Part shown: positions 34,101 to 41,865 of the stretch, in pieces
Layout of the letters: each line of letters opens with the position of its first letter
Position numbering within the stretch: the stretch's first letter is position 1
Assembly (NCBI RefSeq): GCF_001879715.1
Contig: NZ_MNBW01000009.1
Location: forward strand, 62,001-126,000
Source of the DNA: Nioella nitratireducens
GTDB lineage: Bacteria; Pseudomonadota; Alphaproteobacteria; Rhodobacterales; Rhodobacteraceae
DNA length: 64,000 bases
Direction: 5' to 3'
The notes under the pieces: model-generated
The model's input: only the letters and a program-made list of their open reading frames with translations
What the model was told of the DNA's origin: nothing
Databases searched by the model: none
Program-made: the position numbers and the translations under genes

Positions 34101-34584
34101 CAAAACGGCCAAGCTGGTCGACGCCCACGGGGCCGGAAATGACAACATCCGTCACCCTGTCGCGCCACGCGCCGCGGCGCACCACCGGATCGTCGGCATC
34201 CTCGGGCAGGGTCGAGATGGAATCGACGGCGACCTGAACATCGTCGGCGGCGCGGCCCATATCCCAGCCCGGTTCGAACTCCAACTGGATCGAGGCGCGG
34301 CCTTCGCGGCTGGTGGCGGAACTGTCGGTGACGCCCTCGACCGACAGCAGCACAGGTTCCATCACAGCGACGATGGCCTGATCCACGTCTTCGGCGCCCG
34401 CGCCGGTCCATGTCACGCTGACCGAGACATTGTCGATCACCACGTCGGGAAAAAACTGCGCCCGCATCCGGGGAAAGCTGACAAGGCCGGCCACCAGCAG
34501 GATAACCAACAGCAGGTTCGCCGCCGTCGCATGGCGGGTGAAGTAGGAGAGGATACCCCCCGCGCTCTCTGGCAGCTGTCTCAT
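31189..34584 (-). CDS. efflux RND transporter permease (HAE1-like)
   Basis: A 1131-residue inner-membrane proton-driven RND pump. It shows the usual two-fold layout: TM1 after GGILSYFTRHATAANLLLVI, a large periplasmic loop, TM2-6 with the paired acidic residues in GIVVDDAIVVGEH, then the second half with FASWTRPMVVMAVIPFGLIG and MTGIIINDSIVLVTTVDE. After the normal last helix (VYGLGFGMVIVLLVVPAIL) about 85 more residues contain two further hydrophobic helices, which is unusual. Its start overlaps the adaptor gene's stop by ATGA. Substrate unknown; no regulator is adjacent. Confidence 0.93.
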   Translation of the reverse strand: MRQLPESAGGILSYFTRHATAANLLLVILLVAGLVSFPRMRAQFFPDVVIDNVSVSVTWTGAGAEDVDQAIVAVMEPVLLSVEGVTDSSATSREGRASIQLEFEPGWDMGRAADDVQVAVDSISTLPEDADDPVVRRGAWRDRVTDVVISGPVGVDQLGRFADEFVARLFDQGVTRTTIRGVAAPEIVVEVPSAALIRNDITMADISAAIAAEVDTAPAGDVTGANARVRTGVARRSAVDIAEIVLRYDTDGSALTIGDVAAVHEQGIDREQAYFVGETPAMSVRVDRSDRGDAIGIQRTVEEVAAEMELTLPDGVQIQLIRTRAEAITGRLDLLLNNGLMGLGLVVMLLFLFLNARTAFWVAAGIPVAMLSAIAVMYAAGLTFNMISLFALIITLGIVVDDAIVVGEHADFRARRLGEGPVLAAETAARRMAAPVFSSTITTVLAFGGLVAIGGRFGDLISDIPFTVIAVLLASLAECFLILPNHMAHALSHSAKQHWYDWPSRVVNKGFGWVRETLFRPLIKLVIWARYPVLAGVIAILASQTALIVRGDVTWRFFNSPEQPSVSGNFAMLEGATRDDSLAMLREMQRATNAVATRYEDEYGVNPLDFVLASLGGNTGRGLAAADNKDADLLGSIAIELIDADLRPYSSFQFVAELQDEIQNHPLAEAVSFRGWRGGPGGDALDVQLFGAGAEVLKDAAMAIQTALGAYPEVSALEDSLAYDREEMILDLTPQGQALGFDIGSLGRTLRNRLNGVEAATFPSGVRTASIRVELPEGELTADFLDRTLLRASSGEYVPLADLVSVSSRRGFSTIDRENGLRLVSVTGDLNEDNAARAEEIMTELREVILPQIEADYGVSYRLAGLAEQENAFLNDALVGFGLCLMGIYLVLAWIFASWTRPMVVMAVIPFGLIGAIYGHNLWDVPLSMFSVVGLIGMTGIIINDSIVLVTTVDEYAADRGLLPAIVDAVADRLRAVMLTTMTTVLGLAPLLYERSADAQFLKPTVITLVYGLGFGMVIVLLVVPAILALQQDIGRQMRALRRGLQMAARAPWVTAAVGLTMAGIAALFAATLGAWAVTGALWTPLAGLVPVEGIQGALVLFIAGTAGLCLTVWLIGLAVAGALHARGRAA

Positions 34585-36044
34585 CCGCCCATCCGGCTTT
34601 CGATGCGGCTGACCATGCGGCTCGGCACCTCGTCCTCGCGCAGTTGGCGCAGCATCCGGTCTTTCACGTCATCGGGGATAAAGCCGTTGCCTTCGACATA
34701 CGCAATCAGCCGCGCGCGCCGGTCGGGGTCGAGCGCGATGGTGTCGGGGTTTGCCGGGGCGGCGGCAGAGGTCTGCGCGCGCAGCGGGTTGACCCGGATG
34801 CCGCCCCCCAGCGATGGGGTCCGGGCAGCCACCACATCGGACCCGTAGACCTCCTCGGGCGCGCGGACGATCACATCATCGCCCTGACGCCGCAAAAGCG
34901 TGACCTGCACCTCGGAGAGCCGGTCTTCATCGTCCAGCACCAGAACCCTGTTTTCAGCGTCAAGCGCGGTCGCGGGCAGCACGGCGACCCCCTCAAGTGG
35001 CGGTTCCTGCAAGCGGACGGCCACGAAATCGCCGGCCCGGAAGCCGCGCGTTTCCTGCAACTCGGCAAAGAGCAACCGGCCCGATTGCCCCTGTTGCACC
35101 GCACCGCTTTCGCGGGTCAGGCGCGCCGGGGCGGTGATGTCGGCGCCTAGCACATCCAGCACAACCGTTACCTCGGCTTCGGGCAGCCGCCCGTCAGCGT
35201 CGATCAGCCGGGCATATTGCGTCGTTGACACGCGAAAGGACACCTCCAGCGCGTCGGGGTCGATCAGTGTGGCCACCTGTTCGTTCTGGTTGACCAGCCC
35301 ACCCTGAACCACGCCGACATCGGCCAGCACGCCCGCGAATTCGGCGCGCAGTTCGGTCTCGGCCAGCATACGCTCCGCCTCTGACAAGGCAATCCGGCGG
35401 CGGTCGAGCGTGGTGCCCGCCTGATCATAAGTCGCCTCGGCCTGCGCGAGGGCCTGGCGGCGCGACAGCACCGCCTGATGGGCACCGGCTGCGGCCAGTT
35501 CCGCCGTTTCCACGGCAGCAGCCGATCCCACACCCCGGTCCAGCAGATCCTGCTGGCGCGTGGCGGCCCGGTCGCGCAATTCGGCCTGTGTGCGGGCGGC
35601 TTCCACGTCTTCGCGGGCCAGCCCGACGGCGGCCTCGGCCTCGGCCAGCGTATTTTCCGCTTCGCGCAGGTCAGAGGCGGCCACATCGCGGGCCGACTGT
35701 GCCTCGGCCGGGTCGATCTGCATCAGCAATGCACCCGCCGCGACCTCGCCACCGTCTTCGAAACCGTCGGCGAGGGTTATCACCGTGCCTCCGGCGGGCG
35801 CGCGCAATTCCAGCGTTCGTCGGCTGCGCACCTCGCCAAAGGCAGTCAGGATGGGGGTGGCGGTCTGCGCCTCCATTGCCACGACTTCGGCGGTGAACAC
35901 GCGTTCGCGGGCCACGGCGGGCCGCACGCTTTCGGCCATGCGGGTCTGCATGGCTGTCCACATCGTGTAGCCTGCGACGAACAACAGTCCGACGGTCAAA
36001 CAAATCAGGAAAAGCCCCGCAAGGGAGCGTCGGAAAAAGCGCAT
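34581..36044 (-). CDS. efflux RND transporter periplasmic adaptor subunit
   Basis: A 487-residue membrane-fusion protein linking the RND permease to an outer-membrane channel. One N-terminal membrane anchor (LAGLFLICLTVGLLFVAGYTMW), a lipoyl-like half-motif (RSRRTLELRAPAGGTVITLADGFEDGGEVAAGALL), a long coiled-coil hairpin at about residues 115-215 and the beta-barrel segments follow in order. It is the first gene of the pair. An outer-membrane TolC-type gene is not in the window. No lipobox is seen, so it is anchored by its helix. Confidence 0.92.
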   Translation of the reverse strand: MRFFRRSLAGLFLICLTVGLLFVAGYTMWTAMQTRMAESVRPAVARERVFTAEVVAMEAQTATPILTAFGEVRSRRTLELRAPAGGTVITLADGFEDGGEVAAGALLMQIDPAEAQSARDVAASDLREAENTLAEAEAAVGLAREDVEAARTQAELRDRAATRQQDLLDRGVGSAAAVETAELAAAGAHQAVLSRRQALAQAEATYDQAGTTLDRRRIALSEAERMLAETELRAEFAGVLADVGVVQGGLVNQNEQVATLIDPDALEVSFRVSTTQYARLIDADGRLPEAEVTVVLDVLGADITAPARLTRESGAVQQGQSGRLLFAELQETRGFRAGDFVAVRLQEPPLEGVAVLPATALDAENRVLVLDDEDRLSEVQVTLLRRQGDDVIVRAPEEVYGSDVVAARTPSLGGGIRVNPLRAQTSAAAPANPDTIALDPDRRARLIAYVEGNGFIPDDVKDRMLRQLREDEVPSRMVSRIESRMGG

Positions 36045-36130
36045 GGGCCGCGGCCTTGTGGACGTCTGTTAGCGAACAGATAGTGCGTGGCCCACAATAG
36101 GCCAAGCAAGAGGTTTCACGTTGGTCCCGA

Positions 36131-36673
36131 TCACTTCCGTCGCTTGTGTTCGTCGAGTCTGGGAAAAATTTCGACGAAATTGCAGGGCAGGTGCCGATAA
36201 TCGAGCTGCCAGCGAAGGATTTCATCCCACGCATCCTTGCACGCTCCGGAACTGCCGGGCAGCGCGAACAGGTAGGTGCCGTTCGACACGCCGCCGGTGG
36301 CGCGGCTTTGCACGGCACTGGTGCCGATCTTTTGATAGGAGACCATGGTAAAGACCGTGGCGAAGGCCTCGATCTCTTTCTCGTAGACATCGCGATGCGC
36401 CTCGACCGTCACGTCACGCCCGGTCAGGCCGGTGCCGCCGGTCGAGATCACCACGTCGATGTCGGGGTCTGCACACCACGCCCGCAGTTGCGCGGCAATC
36501 TCGGTGCGTTCGTCGCGCAGGATCTTGCGGTCGGCAAGGATGTGCCCGGCGTCAAGAATGCGCCCCTCCAACACGTCGCCGGATTTGTCCTCGGCCAATG
36601 TGCGGGTGTCGGACACGGCCAACACCGCGACGCGGACAGGGATGAAGTCTTTGCTCTCGTCGATGCGGCTCAT
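36131..36673 (-). CDS. moaB: molybdenum cofactor biosynthesis protein MoaB
   Basis: A 180-residue MoaB/MogA-type protein that adenylylates or binds molybdopterin in cofactor synthesis. Visible motifs are RVAVLAVSDTRTLAEDKSG, DVVISTGGTGLTGRDVT and the C-terminal ALPGSSGACKDAWDEI. The ATG at 36671-36673 overlaps the stop of the phosphoesterase gene (ATGA). No other molybdenum genes are nearby. Confidence 0.93.
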   Translation of the reverse strand: MSRIDESKDFIPVRVAVLAVSDTRTLAEDKSGDVLEGRILDAGHILADRKILRDERTEIAAQLRAWCADPDIDVVISTGGTGLTGRDVTVEAHRDVYEKEIEAFATVFTMVSYQKIGTSAVQSRATGGVSNGTYLFALPGSSGACKDAWDEILRWQLDYRHLPCNFVEIFPRLDEHKRRK

Positions 36674-37269
36674 GGCGTGACCTCGAACCAGTTGAGGCGC
36701 GGACCCAGATTGACGACGCGGGCCGCGCCCAGATGTCCCTCTTGGCCCCAACTGTCATGGATATGACCGCAAAGCGCCAGACGCGGGCGGATGCGTTCAA
36801 TCGCCGCGCGGATGGCGGTCGAGCCGACAGACTGCCCGTGGGAGGTCACATCGGCCACGCCCTTGGGTGGCGAATGGGTGATCAGGATATCGGCCTTGTC
36901 GCAGCCCGCCAGCAATTCGGCGGCATAGGACTCCGACAGGTCGCAGGACCAGTCGCCAAAGGGCGTCTTCGGCACGCCGTAGCCAAGACCGAAGAGCGTG
37001 AGACCGTCAATCTCGCACGCATCGCCGTGCAGCACGGTTACGCCCGGCCCCGCAACCGCGCGCAATTCTGCTTCGCTTTCGGCATTGCCGGGCACCACGA
37101 CGAAAGGCGCGGAAATGCCTGACAGCATTGCCATCGCCTCCTCCAGCCCTTTCCGCATGTTGCAGAAATCGCCAGCCCCGATCACCAGGTCGGCGCTGGC
37201 GCTGGCGGTCACGATATCGGCGGCGCGGGCACGCGCCATGTGCAGGTCGGAAAAGGCGAGAATGTTCAT
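36670..37269 (-). CDS. metallophosphoesterase
   Basis: A 199-residue calcineurin-like phosphoesterase: FSDLHMARA (Asp and His metal ligands), GAGDFCNM (a GD-x-G/C variant of the usual GDxxD/GDLV), PGNAESEAEL (GNxE, with Asn and Glu), ITHSPPKG and LCGHIHDSWG (GHxH). It is coupled by 4-bp overlaps to both the uracil-DNA glycosylase gene and moaB. The substrate is unknown; members act on nucleotides, phosphoproteins or nucleic acids. Confidence 0.9.
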   Translation of the reverse strand: MNILAFSDLHMARARAADIVTASASADLVIGAGDFCNMRKGLEEAMAMLSGISAPFVVVPGNAESEAELRAVAGPGVTVLHGDACEIDGLTLFGLGYGVPKTPFGDWSCDLSESYAAELLAGCDKADILITHSPPKGVADVTSHGQSVGSTAIRAAIERIRPRLALCGHIHDSWGQEGHLGAARVVNLGPRLNWFEVTP

Positions 37270-38060
37270 GTCGAGAGCCACGCTTTCAGGGTCAGCAGGT
37301 CCGCCCAGGCCTCGCGCTTCTTGGCAGGCTGGCGCAGCAGGTAGGCGGGGTGGAACATCGGCAGGGCCGGGCGGCCCACGACCTCTTGCCACGTGCCGCG
37401 CAGGCGGGTGATGCCGCGTTGCCCAAGCAACCCTTGGCACGAGATATTGCCCATCATCACCACAACATCCGGCGCGGCCAGTTCGATATGGCGCTGCACG
37501 AAGGGCAGCATCATCGCCATTTCGGCGGGGCTGGGGTCGCGGTTCTGCGGCGGTCGCCATGGCAGGATATTGGTGATGTAAAGGCTTTGCGCCGCGTCCG
37601 GGTGATCCCGGCCCATGCCAATGGCATCAAACATCCGGTCCAAAAGCTGCCCGGCCCGCCCGACGAAGGGCTTGCCTTGCATATCTTCGTCACGTCCGGG
37701 CGCTTCGCCGACGATCATCAGCCGCGCCGCCGGTGTGCCATCGCTAAAGACGAAGCTGCGCGCGCCGTGGCGCAGGTCGCAATGGCCAAAACCTTCCATC
37801 TCTGCCCGCAGCGCTTCAAGGTCGTGGGCGCGGGCGGCGGCCTTTCGGGCCTCGGCCACCGGGTCCAGATCTGCCTTCGGGGCTACCGCAGGGGCGGCTT
37901 GCTGCACGCGTGGCGCGGTCGGAGCGGTCTGTGTTGCCACGGCCTCGGCTGACACGAGGAAGCGATCCACGGGAGCCTCCGCAATCGCCTCATCGGCGCC
38001 AAGCTCGACCTGCCATTCCAGCAAGGCCAGCGCATCGTGATACTCGAGGGGCGACTCCAT
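37266..38060 (-). CDS. uracil-DNA glycosylase, family 4-like, with most Fe-S ligands lost
   Basis: A 264-residue protein with the family 4 catalytic motifs: IVGEAPGRDEDMQGKPFVGRAG (motif A) and MFHPAYLLR (motif B, catalytic His). Family 4 enzymes normally carry a 4Fe-4S cluster on four cysteines. Here the corresponding positions read F/C (FGHC, second kept), W (LPWRPPQNR instead of KCRPP) and M (EMAMM instead of a Cys), so three of four ligands are missing. An N-terminal extension of about 70 residues, Ala/Pro-rich, precedes the domain. It excises uracil by inference. The gene leads a coupled trio with the phosphoesterase and moaB. Confidence 0.88.
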   Translation of the reverse strand: MESPLEYHDALALLEWQVELGADEAIAEAPVDRFLVSAEAVATQTAPTAPRVQQAAPAVAPKADLDPVAEARKAAARAHDLEALRAEMEGFGHCDLRHGARSFVFSDGTPAARLMIVGEAPGRDEDMQGKPFVGRAGQLLDRMFDAIGMGRDHPDAAQSLYITNILPWRPPQNRDPSPAEMAMMLPFVQRHIELAAPDVVVMMGNISCQGLLGQRGITRLRGTWQEVVGRPALPMFHPAYLLRQPAKKREAWADLLTLKAWLST

Positions 38061-38100
38061 TGGCCCAAGCTAGGGCTGACAACCGAGACAGTAAAGCGGC

Positions 38101-38406
38101 TTAACGACCGCTCCTTACGCGATCAACCAGCAACATTTTTTCGGCTTTTTCTTTCGCTCGAGCTTTCCAAGCGGGATATGCTAAGAATGGCGCCACAAAG
38201 AAACCAATTATGAAAAAATTAAGCAATAATACCAGCAATGCGCGCTGCCAAAAGCCATGGGCCAGAAAATAAAGTGGGCCGAAAAGAAACGCCCACAGCC
38301 AGCTTAATCCAGTCGATTCGTCAAAGCTTTCTGCCAAAAGGTCAACTTCCGCCTCTTGCGTTGCTGCCTCGCCTCTAAGGCGGTCTAATCTCGAAACCTC
38401 GGACAC
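38101..38406 (-). CDS. DUF2628-like small membrane protein
   Basis: About 101 residues from a GTG at 38406 that follows GGGAG by 8 bases; a TTG at 38421 would give 106. A hydrophilic N-terminus of about 40 residues is followed by SWLWAFLFGPLYFLAHGFW and ALLVLLLNFFIIGFFVAPFLAYPAWKARA, two membrane segments typical of DUF2628. Function unknown. The base composition is distinctly AT-richer than the neighbouring genes (A- and T-runs, many A/T third positions), which suggests recent acquisition. Confidence 0.75.
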   Translation of the reverse strand: MSEVSRLDRLRGEAATQEAEVDLLAESFDESTGLSWLWAFLFGPLYFLAHGFWQRALLVLLLNFFIIGFFVAPFLAYPAWKARAKEKAEKMLLVDRVRSGR

Positions 38407-38570
38407 TGGATTAACTCCCAACCTATTTACGCCACGGAAAAGAACTCGCGTTTAGACGATACCTGTTTAAATGGCTTAAGCAAGATAACAATCTGCCAGA
38501 TTGGTGGAACGATCAATGTAGATTTGTTTTACAAGGGTTCCCGTTCGCGTCAGTACATCGCCCCCGCCCG

Positions 38571-38897
38571 TTAGCCGAGGTTCTGCTGCTCGACATAGGC
38601 GCGCATTTCCTCTGCCTCCTGCCGGGCTTCGCGCAGGCCATCCATCGCGGCGCGCAGTTCCGCTTCGGTCTGGGCGATCTGGTTGGTCAGTTCCGCCTCT
38701 CGATGCTGAAGGTAGCTGATCGCCTGATCGCGGGTTTCCTCGGCATCGTGCAGCGCCTTGGCCATTTCCTCCAGCTCGTTCATATCGACGCCTGAAACGC
38801 GGGTCAGGCGATGGACCAGCCAATTGGCGAACCAGCCGATGGCGAAGGCCACGAAAAGGATGATGGCGATGACAACGATGAATTCGGTGCGGTTCAT
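38571..38897 (-). CDS. membrane-anchored coiled-coil protein
   Basis: A 108-residue protein: a single N-terminal transmembrane helix (FIVVIAIILFVAFAIGWFANWLV), then a coiled coil from about residue 35 to 103 rich in Glu, Ala and Gln. It overlaps the upstream BON/OmpA gene by ATGA, so the two are co-expressed and may act together at the envelope. I know no defined function. Confidence 0.8.
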   Translation of the reverse strand: MNRTEFIVVIAIILFVAFAIGWFANWLVHRLTRVSGVDMNELEEMAKALHDAEETRDQAISYLQHREAELTNQIAQTEAELRAAMDGLREARQEAEEMRAYVEQQNLG

Positions 38898-40828
38898 TCG
38901 GTGTTCTCCTCGCCCGCGTCGGGCACAAGGTTATCGGGCCGCATCACCGGGCGCGGCGCGTCGGCCAACAGGGCGGCGCGGGCCTCGGCGGCTTCTCGGG
39001 CGTCGCGTTCGGCCACGTCCGAGGCCAGCAGGAATTCGATCCGGCGGTTGGTTTCGCGGCCCTCTTCGGTCTCGTTCGAGGCAATGGGCCGGGTCTCGCC
39101 ATACCCATGCGCCGTCAGGTTCGACGTCAGGACACGCCGCGCGAGCAGCCCGTTTAGAACAGCATCCGCGCGGCCTTGGCTGAGGCGCAGGTTCATTTCC
39201 TCGCGGCCCTGGCTATCGGTATGACCGCCGATTTCCATCTGCACATGGGAACAGTCAGGCAGAATCTCAGCCAGATCGTCGAGGATATGGCCGGTCTCTT
39301 CGTTGATCTCGACCGAGCCGGGATCGAAGGTGATCTTGCGCTGAGACAGGACTGTGTTGACCCGGTCAAGGCATTGCTGCGGGGTCGGCAGGCCGGTCTG
39401 CGGGTCGAGGCTGGCCTGATAGGTGACGTTGATCTCGAAGCCTTCGGATTCGCCCAACAGGTCGCCCATCAGCTGCGACAGGTCCGATGTGGTGTCTTCG
39501 CTGCCGGAATTGCCGGTGATCCGCACGGTGTCGGGTTCCACCACCACGGCCCCGTTGTTCAGGTGCGACAGTGCCTCCAGCCCGGCCAGCACGCGCAGCG
39601 ACCAGCCCGTCGGCAGCTCTTCGTCGGTGCGGGTGGCCAGATAGGTATTCTGGCGTCCGAACAAGGCGGTGCCATAGGCCTGCACGGCCTCGGTTATGCG
39701 GTCGTCGGGCAGGCGGCCGCGCAGTTGCACATAGCCTTCCGGGCTGCGGGTGGCGGTAAAGGTCGGGGGGCCATCCTCGTTGCCCTGTTCGGGCGGCGGG
39801 GGCGGCAGCACGGCGTGCAGCGAAAACACCTCGGGCAGGGCGGCGTCAAGTTCTCCGATCACCTCGTCGAACAATGGCGCGGGGGTGCCTTGTGCCACGA
39901 TCAGCGTGATGTCGGCATCCGAAAAGGTGACGGTGGCATTTTCGAACCGGCTGACGGCGGACAGCGCCTGTTCCACGGCTGCGGGCCAATTCGGCGAGGG
40001 CACGCCCAGACCGATACGGCAGCTATCCGGGCCGGTCAGCCCGGCGACGCGGGCGGCGGCAAGAATACGGGTGCGGCTGTCTTCGGTTCCGGCCGAGCAG
40101 GCCTCGAAATGGCCGCCCTCGGGGGTTTGAACATAGCGCAGTGTAAAGGGTGTGATCACCGGGCGCGGGGCCGAGATGTCCATGACAAGGTCGATGGTCG
40201 AGGGCCGATTGTTGCGCAGGAAGGCCTCCCATTCGGCCTTTTGGGCGGGGCTGTCGGAGACCGCTTCGACCACGACCTGCCCGTCAAAGACCGACACTTT
40301 GGCGCGCGGCAGTTCGCCTAGAGCCTGAAGGCCAAAGCGCAGCGCCGCTGACCAGTTTTCAGGGATCGGGAAGTCGGCGATCTCGACCATATTGGCCACG
40401 TGCAACCCGGCGGCCAGATCGTCGATGCCTTGGGTCAGGCTCTCGCGGCCCTGCGCGGCGGGGATAAGGCCGATCAGCGACACCCCGTCTTCGTTGCGCA
40501 GCATTTCCAGCGAGAAGCGCGGCGGCTCGATCCCCTCGGGGTCCAGCACATGCATGGTGTCGACGACGCGATCGCTGTCCACCACCTCGCCTGCGGCGCG
40601 CAGCGCGTGAAAGCGCGCGGCCTCGTCCGGTGCGGTTCCGGCCAGAACCACCCGCAGGCCGTCAGCGCCGATCTCGACCCAGTCCAGGCCTTGCTGGCGC
40701 ATCATCGAATTGACGGAGGCAACGGATTGCTGCTCGACCTGTTTTGCGCCGACGACGGCGACCCCAAGGCTCAGAACGGCGGCAAGCAGAAAGGCCCCGA
40801 TAACGGCGAAGAGATAAGCTAAACGCAT
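38894..40828 (-). CDS. BON/OmpA domain envelope protein
   Basis: A 644-residue protein. An N-terminal hydrophobic segment (LFAVIGAFLLAAVLSLGVAVVGA) serves as signal anchor. Several BON-like alpha-beta repeats follow (DGLRVVLAGTAPDEAARFHALRAAGE and later similar units), then a C-terminal OmpA domain at about residues 495-615 (VQMEIGGHTDSQGREEMNLRLSQGRADAV, HGYGETRPIASN, NRRIEFLL) with the peptidoglycan-binding residues. It is probably a periplasmic or outer-membrane linker to the cell wall, as in ArfA-type proteins. Confidence 0.87.
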   Translation of the reverse strand: MRLAYLFAVIGAFLLAAVLSLGVAVVGAKQVEQQSVASVNSMMRQQGLDWVEIGADGLRVVLAGTAPDEAARFHALRAAGEVVDSDRVVDTMHVLDPEGIEPPRFSLEMLRNEDGVSLIGLIPAAQGRESLTQGIDDLAAGLHVANMVEIADFPIPENWSAALRFGLQALGELPRAKVSVFDGQVVVEAVSDSPAQKAEWEAFLRNNRPSTIDLVMDISAPRPVITPFTLRYVQTPEGGHFEACSAGTEDSRTRILAAARVAGLTGPDSCRIGLGVPSPNWPAAVEQALSAVSRFENATVTFSDADITLIVAQGTPAPLFDEVIGELDAALPEVFSLHAVLPPPPPEQGNEDGPPTFTATRSPEGYVQLRGRLPDDRITEAVQAYGTALFGRQNTYLATRTDEELPTGWSLRVLAGLEALSHLNNGAVVVEPDTVRITGNSGSEDTTSDLSQLMGDLLGESEGFEINVTYQASLDPQTGLPTPQQCLDRVNTVLSQRKITFDPGSVEINEETGHILDDLAEILPDCSHVQMEIGGHTDSQGREEMNLRLSQGRADAVLNGLLARRVLTSNLTAHGYGETRPIASNETEEGRETNRRIEFLLASDVAERDAREAAEARAALLADAPRPVMRPDNLVPDAGEENTE

Positions 40829-40881
40829 ATGTCTGAAACTTGCCCCGACAAGTGATATAGCATGGCTTTAACGGCTTGGAG

Positions 40882-41853
40882 TCAGAGGTTCAATGAAACC
40901 AGTGCCGCGGCGGCGAAAAACAGCGCAGGGATCAGCCCCGCGTCGCGGTTGGACCGGAACAGCATCAGGCAGGTGTCGGGGGCGTCGATGTCAAGCTTGC
41001 CCATCTGCCAGACCATGTGCCAGCCAAACCCCCATGCGCCAGCCAGCGCCAGAACCAGCGACAAAACGCCAGCCATGGGCGTCAGCGCCATGATGATGGC
41101 AATGGCCATCAGCGTGACGGAGAGGATCAGGAACAGGCGCAGGATGGGCTTGGTGCGATCGCCGAACAGGCGGGCGGTGGATTTCACCCCGATAAGCGCG
41201 TCGTCTTCCTTGTCCTGATGGGCATAGATCGTGTCGTAGAAAATCGTCCACGCCATTCCGGCCAAGTAGAGCACCACCGGCGGCCCGTCGAGGCTGCCGG
41301 TATGCGCCACCCATGCCAGCAGCGCGCCCCAGTTGAAGGCGATGCCGAGAAAGATTTGCGGCCACCACGTAAACCGCTTGGCAAAGGGATAGATCGCCAC
41401 GGGCGCGAGCGAGATGATTCCCATGAGGATCGCGGCGCTGTTGAAGGTCAGAAGGATCGTCAGCGCGATCAGGCATTGCAGCGCCAGCCACAGCAGCGCC
41501 TGCTTCACCGTCACCTGCCCCGAGGGGATGGGCCGCGAGCGGGTGCGCGCGACGGCACCGTCGATGTCGCGGTCAGTGATGTCGTTCCATGTGCAGCCCG
41601 CGCCCCGCATCAGGAAAGCACCGATGCCGCAGCCCGTGAAAATCCAGAGGTCTTCCCACCTTGGTTGCCCGGCGGCGGCGGCCAGCCAAAGGCCCCACCA
41701 GCAGGGCAAAAGCAACAGCCAGCTGCCAATCGGACGGTCCGCGCGCGAGAGGCGCAGATAGGGGCGCAGAGGTGCAGGCGCGATGGTATCGACCCAGTTC
41801 CCGCGCACCGCGTCATGCACCTGTCCCTCTGGCGTTTCGGTTGTGCCGGTCAT
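40882..41853 (-). CDS. ubiA: 4-hydroxybenzoate polyprenyltransferase UbiA
   Basis: UbiA (323 residues) attaches the polyprenyl tail to 4-hydroxybenzoate at the inner membrane. Both Asp-rich motifs are present: NDITDRDIDGAVARTRSRP and YDTIYAHQDKEDD. There are eight to nine membrane helices. The ATG at 41851-41853 was chosen for standard length; a longer frame to 42012 lies within rsmE. It is divergent from rsmE with essentially no spacer, so its promoter must lie inside rsmE. It complements ubiE and ubiB in this window. Confidence 0.94.
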   Translation of the reverse strand: MTGTTETPEGQVHDAVRGNWVDTIAPAPLRPYLRLSRADRPIGSWLLLLPCWWGLWLAAAAGQPRWEDLWIFTGCGIGAFLMRGAGCTWNDITDRDIDGAVARTRSRPIPSGQVTVKQALLWLALQCLIALTILLTFNSAAILMGIISLAPVAIYPFAKRFTWWPQIFLGIAFNWGALLAWVAHTGSLDGPPVVLYLAGMAWTIFYDTIYAHQDKEDDALIGVKSTARLFGDRTKPILRLFLILSVTLMAIAIIMALTPMAGVLSLVLALAGAWGFGWHMVWQMGKLDIDAPDTCLMLFRSNRDAGLIPALFFAAAALVSLNL

Positions 41854-41865
41854 ATGGTCCGTCCC

